Under the pieces are notes generated by a model that was given only the letters and a program-made list of their open reading frames with translations, was not told where the DNA came from and did no database searches. The position numbers were made by a program, and so were the translations under genes. From contig NZ_CP139148.1 in the NCBI RefSeq assembly GCF_034058155.1, positions 682,001-746,000 on the forward strand: a stretch of 64,000 nt of DNA, read 5' to 3'. The stretch is from Flavobacterium sp. KACC 22761 (lineage in GTDB: Bacteria > Bacteroidota > Bacteroidia > Flavobacteriales > Flavobacteriaceae). Below, piece after piece: positions 60,630 through 64,000 of the stretch. Each line of letters starts with the position of its first letter. Positions within the stretch are counted from its first letter, which is position 1.

Positions 60630-60645
60630 TCCCGAAACATCGGGA
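60630..60645. repeat. short TCCCG...CGGGA hairpin
   Basis: TCCCGAAACATCGGGA, extended by a second GGGA just after (CGGGA). Between ribH and the TPR gene. Same class as 32067-32084. Confidence 0.5.
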
Positions 60646-60710
60646 CGGGATAGATTTCAGATTGCTAAAATACGAATCTAAAATCAAAAATCTGAACTCA
60701 AAAAGTATAA

Positions 60711-61490
60711 TTATTGCGCTAATCCGATCAATACATCAACAGAAGCTGCTTCTGGAGTCGCATCAAAATTATCTTTAATATCGTTTAAGTATTTCAGCGC
60801 CTCTTCTTTTTGACCTAAAGCAATTGCTGTTTTAGCCGCTTTTAACAAGAAACGAGGTGTAGTGAAATCATTTTTGTTAGTCTCAGCCGCTTTTACATAA
60901 TAGCTCAAAGCTTCTTTTTGATTGTTTTTTTGCGAGTAAGCATCTCCAATTGCACCAGTTGCCAAAGCACCTAAAATTGCATCTTGAGATTTAAATTCTC
61001 CAAGATATTTGATCGCATCGTCAAATTTTCCTGTATTCAAATATGCCATACCAGCATAGTAGTTTGCTAAATTTCCAGCATCAGTTCCAGAATATTCGTC
61101 AGCAATTTTAACAAATCCGAATTTACCTTCAGAACCATTTAATGCTAATTTATACAATGAATCACTTGCAACACCATCAACTGCTTTTTGAAAGTTTTGT
61201 TGAGCAACAAACATTTCATTTGCAGCTTCATCTTGTTTTGGAGTTTCGATGAATTTTTGGTAAGCCAAATATCCAATTGTAGCTACTGCAATACCAGCAA
61301 CTAAACCAATAATGATTTTTTGATTTTTAGCCACCCAATCCTCAGTTCTTGAAGCTGTTTCATCTAATTTTGAGAAAACTCCAGCTGTAGTGCTGTCTTT
61401 TTCGTCAATAACTACTTGTTGTTCTTCAGTAACTTCTTTAACTTCCTTCTCTTTTGGTGTCTTATATCCTCTTTTATTGTAAGTTGCCAT
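60711..61490 (-). CDS. YfgM-like TPR membrane protein
   Basis: 259 residues. A charged N-end (1-60) precedes one membrane helix (IIIGLVAGIAVATIGYLAY, about 77-95), then a periplasmic domain of TPR-like helices (ANYYAGMAYLNTGKFDDAIKYLGEF, GDAYSQKNNQKEALSYYVKAAE). Resembles YfgM/BamD-type tetratricopeptide proteins that assist outer-membrane protein folding. Core-block neighbour of recF in Flavobacteriaceae, divergent from it. Confidence 0.88.
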   Translation of the reverse strand: MATYNKRGYKTPKEKEVKEVTEEQQVVIDEKDSTTAGVFSKLDETASRTEDWVAKNQKIIIGLVAGIAVATIGYLAYQKFIETPKQDEAANEMFVAQQNFQKAVDGVASDSLYKLALNGSEGKFGFVKIADEYSGTDAGNLANYYAGMAYLNTGKFDDAIKYLGEFKSQDAILGALATGAIGDAYSQKNNQKEALSYYVKAAETNKNDFTTPRFLLKAAKTAIALGQKEEALKYLNDIKDNFDATPEAASVDVLIGLAQ

Positions 61491-61853
61491 TTAAAAATAA
61501 TTTAGTGAACGGCAAAAATAAAATTTTTCTTGAAACTGAGGCAAAAAAAATGAATTTTATCACTATTTTAAAAAAAATATTTTTCTCGTTCGCTTGTACT
61601 TTCTCAAAAGCATTAAAATAAATCAGTTCGAAACTTCTCTGAAGCCAATTATATCGATAATTTTCGGTAATTTGCACCCACAATTCAAATCAATTTTCTG
61701 AAAGCTAAAGAATTTATTTTTTAGCCACAGATTTCACAGATTATCACTGATTATTTTTTAAAAAAAAATCCTTTTAATCCTTTTAATCTGTGGCTGAGCA
61801 AAAAATAATTGACACAAAATTTCAAACTTTATCTATATAGAGTCTTTTAAAAA
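61491..61853. other. 363-bp divergent region of TPR/recF genes
   Basis: Holds both promoters and, at 61723-61795, an inverted repeat with 11-nt arms (AGCCACAGATT / AATCTGTGGCT). No gene seen. Confidence 0.6.
61723..61795. repeat. GCCACAGATT-type inverted repeat
   Basis: AGCCACAGATT (61723-61733) and AATCTGTGGCT (61785-61795). Related in style to the GCCACGAATT family: a GCCAC box followed by a direct-repeated AT-rich word (CACAGATTTCACAGATTA). Confidence 0.7.
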
Positions 61854-62933
61854 ATGCATCTTAACAAAATCTCTTTATTCAATTATAAGAACTTTTCAGA
61901 AGCAAGTTTTGATTTCGACATCAAAATCAACTGTTTTGTGGGGAAAAACGGCATTGGAAAAACCAATGTACTCGACGCAATTTATCATTTGGCTTATGGA
62001 AAAAGCTATTTTAACCCGCTTGCAGTACAAAATATCAAACATGGCGAAGAGTTTTTTGTGATTGATGCCGAGTTAGACAAAAACGAGAGAACTGAGCAAA
62101 TTGTCTGTAGTTTAAAAAAAGGACAGAAAAAGGTTTTAAAACGAAATGGAAAAGCTTACGACAAATTTTCAGATCATATAGGATTTATTCCGTTAGTAAT
62201 TATCTCACCGGCCGATCGTGATTTGATTGTGGAAGGGAGCGAAACACGCCGTAAATTTATGGATAGTGTGATTTCACAACTTGATTCGGCTTATCTGCAC
62301 GAATTAATCAACTACCAAAAAGTAATTACACAGCGAAATGCACTTTTAAAATATTTTGCGCTCAATCATACTTTTGACAATGATACCTTATCTATATATA
62401 ATGAGCAACTAAACGAGTACGGAAAATCGATTTTTGAAAAGCGAAAAAATTTCCTCGAGCAGTTTATACCTATATTTAATAGACATCATCAAGCTATAAC
62501 AGGATCTGAAGAAAGCGTTCAATTAGTCTATGAAAGTCATTTGTTTGAAAAAGAACTTTTGACTCTTTTACAAGAAAACATCAACAAAGATCGCGCACTG
62601 CAATATACAAATGTCGGAATCCACAAAGACGATTTGTCTTTTGAAATTGATTCTCATCCAATAAAAAAATTCGGATCGCAAGGACAGCAAAAGTCTTTTT
62701 TGATTGCCTTAAAACTGGCTCAATTTGAATTTCTGAAAAAACAAAGCGGCGTAAAACCAATTCTTTTGTTTGATGATATTTTTGACAAACTAGACGAAAC
62801 GCGTGTTGCCAAAATTGTCGAAATGGTAAATAGCGAAACGTTTGGACAGCTTTTTATTTCGGACACGCATCCAGAAAGAACCGAAGCGATTGTAAAATCG
62901 ACGCACCAAACGTATAAGATATTTAATTTGTAA
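61854..62933 (+). CDS. recF: DNA replication/repair protein RecF
   Basis: 359 residues, SMC-like ATPase loading RecA at gaps. Walker A is [45 protein letters not shown] is the ABC signature region; [24 protein letters not shown] is Walker B. Length is as expected. Divergent from the TPR gene, followed by the DUF2461 gene. Confidence 0.97.
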   Translation: MHLNKISLFNYKNFSEASFDFDIKINCFVGKNGIGKTNVLDAIYHLAYGKSYFNPLAVQNIKHGEEFFVIDAELDKNERTEQIVCSLKKGQKKVLKRNGKAYDKFSDHIGFIPLVIISPADRDLIVEGSETRRKFMDSVISQLDSAYLHELINYQKVITQRNALLKYFALNHTFDNDTLSIYNEQLNEYGKSIFEKRKNFLEQFIPIFNRHHQAITGSEESVQLVYESHLFEKELLTLLQENINKDRALQYTNVGIHKDDLSFEIDSHPIKKFGSQGQQKSFLIALKLAQFEFLKKQSGVKPILLFDDIFDKLDETRVAKIVEMVNSETFGQLFISDTHPERTEAIVKSTHQTYKIFNL

Positions 62934-62942
62934 AGGTGTTTT

Positions 62943-63040
62943 TTGCCACGAATTGCACAAATTTCCACGAATTAAAACTTTGACAAAGTTGATTGATATG
63001 TAATAAAAAAATTAGTGTAAATTCGTGCAATTAGTGGCAA
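62943..63040. repeat. GCCACGAATT-family inverted repeat, copy 3
   Basis: Arms 62943-62964 and 63019-63040 (22 nt) with two mismatches. Between recF and the DUF2461 gene; folds in the transcript between two co-directional genes. Confidence 0.8.
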
Positions 63041-63074
63041 CCTTAAAAATAACTGCAATCAAAAAACACAGCAT

Positions 63075-63752
63075 ATGTTAGCGAAAGAATCATTGCAATT
63101 TTTAGACGATTTAAAAAAGAACAATAACCGAGAATGGTTTCAAGAGAACAAAAAGCGTTATGAAGTTTTCAAGAAAGACTATCACCAATTGGTAAGTGAT
63201 TTTCTTGACGCCATGAAGCCGCTTGATCCTTCATTAGAATTGTTGGAAGTAAAAAACTGCACTTTCAGAATTAATCGTGATATTCGTTTTTCTAAAGACA
63301 AATCACCTTATAAAGCGCATTTGGGAATCTGGATGTCTGGCGGAACAAAAGGCTTAAACCGTGCTGGATATTATGTTCATATTGAAAAAGGCGCAAGTTT
63401 TATTGCCGGCGGATTTTATTCTCCCGAGTCGGAAGATTTAAAGAAAGTTCGTAAAGAAATTGGATTTTTCTATGATGATTTACAAGAAATCTTAAACAAC
63501 AAGAACTTCAAAAAAGAGTTTGGAAGTTTAGATTTCAACGAAAATAATTCTTTAAAAAGCATGCCTCGTGGTTACGAAAAAGACCATCCTGCAGCCGAGT
63601 TTTTAAAATTGAAAAGTTTCACAGCGACTCAGGTTTACAATGTTTCTGAAGTGATGGAAAAAGATTTCGTAAAAAAGATAAGTCAAAAGCTTATTGCTCT
63701 AAAGCCACTTAACGAATTTATAAATCGAGCTTTAGATACTGAAGAATTCTAA
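63075..63752 (+). CDS. DUF2461/TIGR02453 family protein
   Basis: 225 residues: FLDDLKKNNNREWFQENKKRYEVFKKDYHQLVSDFLDAM, CTFRINRDIRFSKDKSPYKAHLGIWMSGG, AGYYVHIEKGASFIAGGFYSPESEDLKKVRKEIGFF and GYEKDHPAAEFLKLKSFTATQ. The family is widespread and its role is unknown. Downstream of recF across the repeat. Confidence 0.9.
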   Translation: MLAKESLQFLDDLKKNNNREWFQENKKRYEVFKKDYHQLVSDFLDAMKPLDPSLELLEVKNCTFRINRDIRFSKDKSPYKAHLGIWMSGGTKGLNRAGYYVHIEKGASFIAGGFYSPESEDLKKVRKEIGFFYDDLQEILNNKNFKKEFGSLDFNENNSLKSMPRGYEKDHPAAEFLKLKSFTATQVYNVSEVMEKDFVKKISQKLIALKPLNEFINRALDTEEF

Positions 63753-63764
63753 AAAAGATTAGAT

Positions 63765-63824
63765 CGCCACGAATTTCACGAATTTACACAAATTTATTAG
63801 TAGAAATTCGTGAAATTCGTGGCG
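63765..63824. repeat. GCCACGAATT-family inverted repeat, copy 4
   Basis: Perfect 21-nt arms at 63765-63785 (CGCCACGAATTTCACGAATT...) and 63804-63824 with an 18-nt loop, between the DUF2461 gene and the partial last gene. The cleanest copy of the family. Confidence 0.85.
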
Positions 63825-63839
63825 GAAAAACTTTTATAA

Positions 63840-64000
63840 ATGAATAGGAAAATACTTTTTCTTGGAGAATCTTATCGTGCCGATGCCATCACTTGGATGA
63901 AAGGCCTGAAGGAATTTGGCGATTTTGAAATCATTACCTGGGAACTTCAAACTTCAAACAATCAGCGATTCAAACGTATTTTAGAATATTTCTTCGCTCC
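63840..64000 (+). CDS. partial gene, probable glycosyltransferase (N-terminus only)
   Basis: Starts MNRKILFLGESYRADAITWMKGLKEFGDFEI and continues open to the window end (53 codons). The strand KILFLGES followed by WMKGLKEFG looks like the first beta-alpha unit of a GT-B-type glycosyltransferase, but this is too short for a firm call. Confidence 0.5.
   Translation, partial: MNRKILFLGESYRADAITWMKGLKEFGDFEIITWELQTSNNQRFKRILEYFFA

Noticed and set aside
60603..60710. FMN riboswitch upstream of ribH
   Set aside because: ribH is transcribed from the minus strand and this 108-bp gap is too short and lacks the conserved RFN element; only a small hairpin (60630-60645) is present.
1..64000. CRISPR array, prophage, insertion sequence, rRNA operon
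   Set aside because: No regularly spaced repeats, integrase/transposase/structural phage genes or rRNA sequence were seen; the intergenic repeats are inverted pairs without spacers of constant length.

Overview
The window looks like chromosomal DNA of a Flavobacterium-type member of the Bacteroidota. The base composition is AT-rich. SusC/SusD proteins, ECF sigma/FecR pairs and DUF4249, DUF5683, WbqC and PspC/GIN-domain proteins are all present. Promoters carry the Bacteroidota -7 box TAnnTTTG. Gene order in the last 16 kb (parA-parB-DUF5683-dapB-lepB-wbqC ... rhomboids-mutL-ribH-TPR-recF) is a typical core block of Flavobacteriaceae. No phage, insertion sequence, rRNA operon or CRISPR array was seen.

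Layout. 1-5.4 kb: glycan degradation, with a GH92 alpha-mannosidase (cut by the window start), a GH2 beta-mannosidase that seems to lack its central Ig-like domain, and a LacI regulator; near-identical operator-like sites lie upstream of the GH2 and LacI genes. 5.7-8 kb: a small conserved protein, a DUF1254/DUF1214 lipoprotein and a secreted protein. 8.1-13.4 kb: a cell-surface signalling cluster (ECF sigma factor, small HMA-like protein, FecR anti-sigma, TonB receptor with STN domain, DUF4249 lipoprotein). 13.6-15 kb: a nucleosidase and an MgtC-like membrane protein. 15.2-19 kb: a GH2 beta-glucuronidase-like enzyme and a GH130 mannoside phosphorylase-type enzyme. 19.1-20.9 kb: a caspase/CHAT-like protein, an AraC regulator and a second HMA-like small protein. 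20.9-27.6 kb: a SusC/SusD/beta-helix lipoprotein operon with a palindromic operator overlapping its promoter. 28.1-30.2 kb: a divergent MFS exporter/AraC pair with 21-bp-spaced direct repeats between them. 30.3-37 kb: copper homeostasis (Cys-rich secreted protein, DUF3347 protein, AraC with an HMA-like sensor domain, Cu-ATPase, multicopper oxidase fused to a CopB-like domain). 37-44.3 kb: small envelope proteins, a 52-residue double-Cys peptide and a PadR-PspC-GIN-GIN operon. 44.4-46.1 kb: trxB, tRNA-Pro and a GIY-YIG nuclease gene embedded in duplicated tRNA-Pro fragments. 46.3-48.5 kb: a large secreted beta-helix protein. 48.9-64 kb: the core block.

The most unusual structure is the tRNA-Pro/GIY-YIG unit at 45.53-46.06 kb. 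An intact tRNA is preceded by a 5' tRNA fragment and followed by a nuclease gene whose stop codon lies inside a 3' tRNA fragment. Both fragments carry an 18-nt hairpin in place of the anticodon arm. Other points of interest are candidate operators for three regulatory circuits, a pair of cysteine-less HMA-like proteins encoded beside regulators, the pseudo-caspase/AraC pair, and several families of intergenic inverted repeats, one of which (GCCACGAATT...) recurs at least five times. Function calls are by reading motifs and family patterns; no database search was run.
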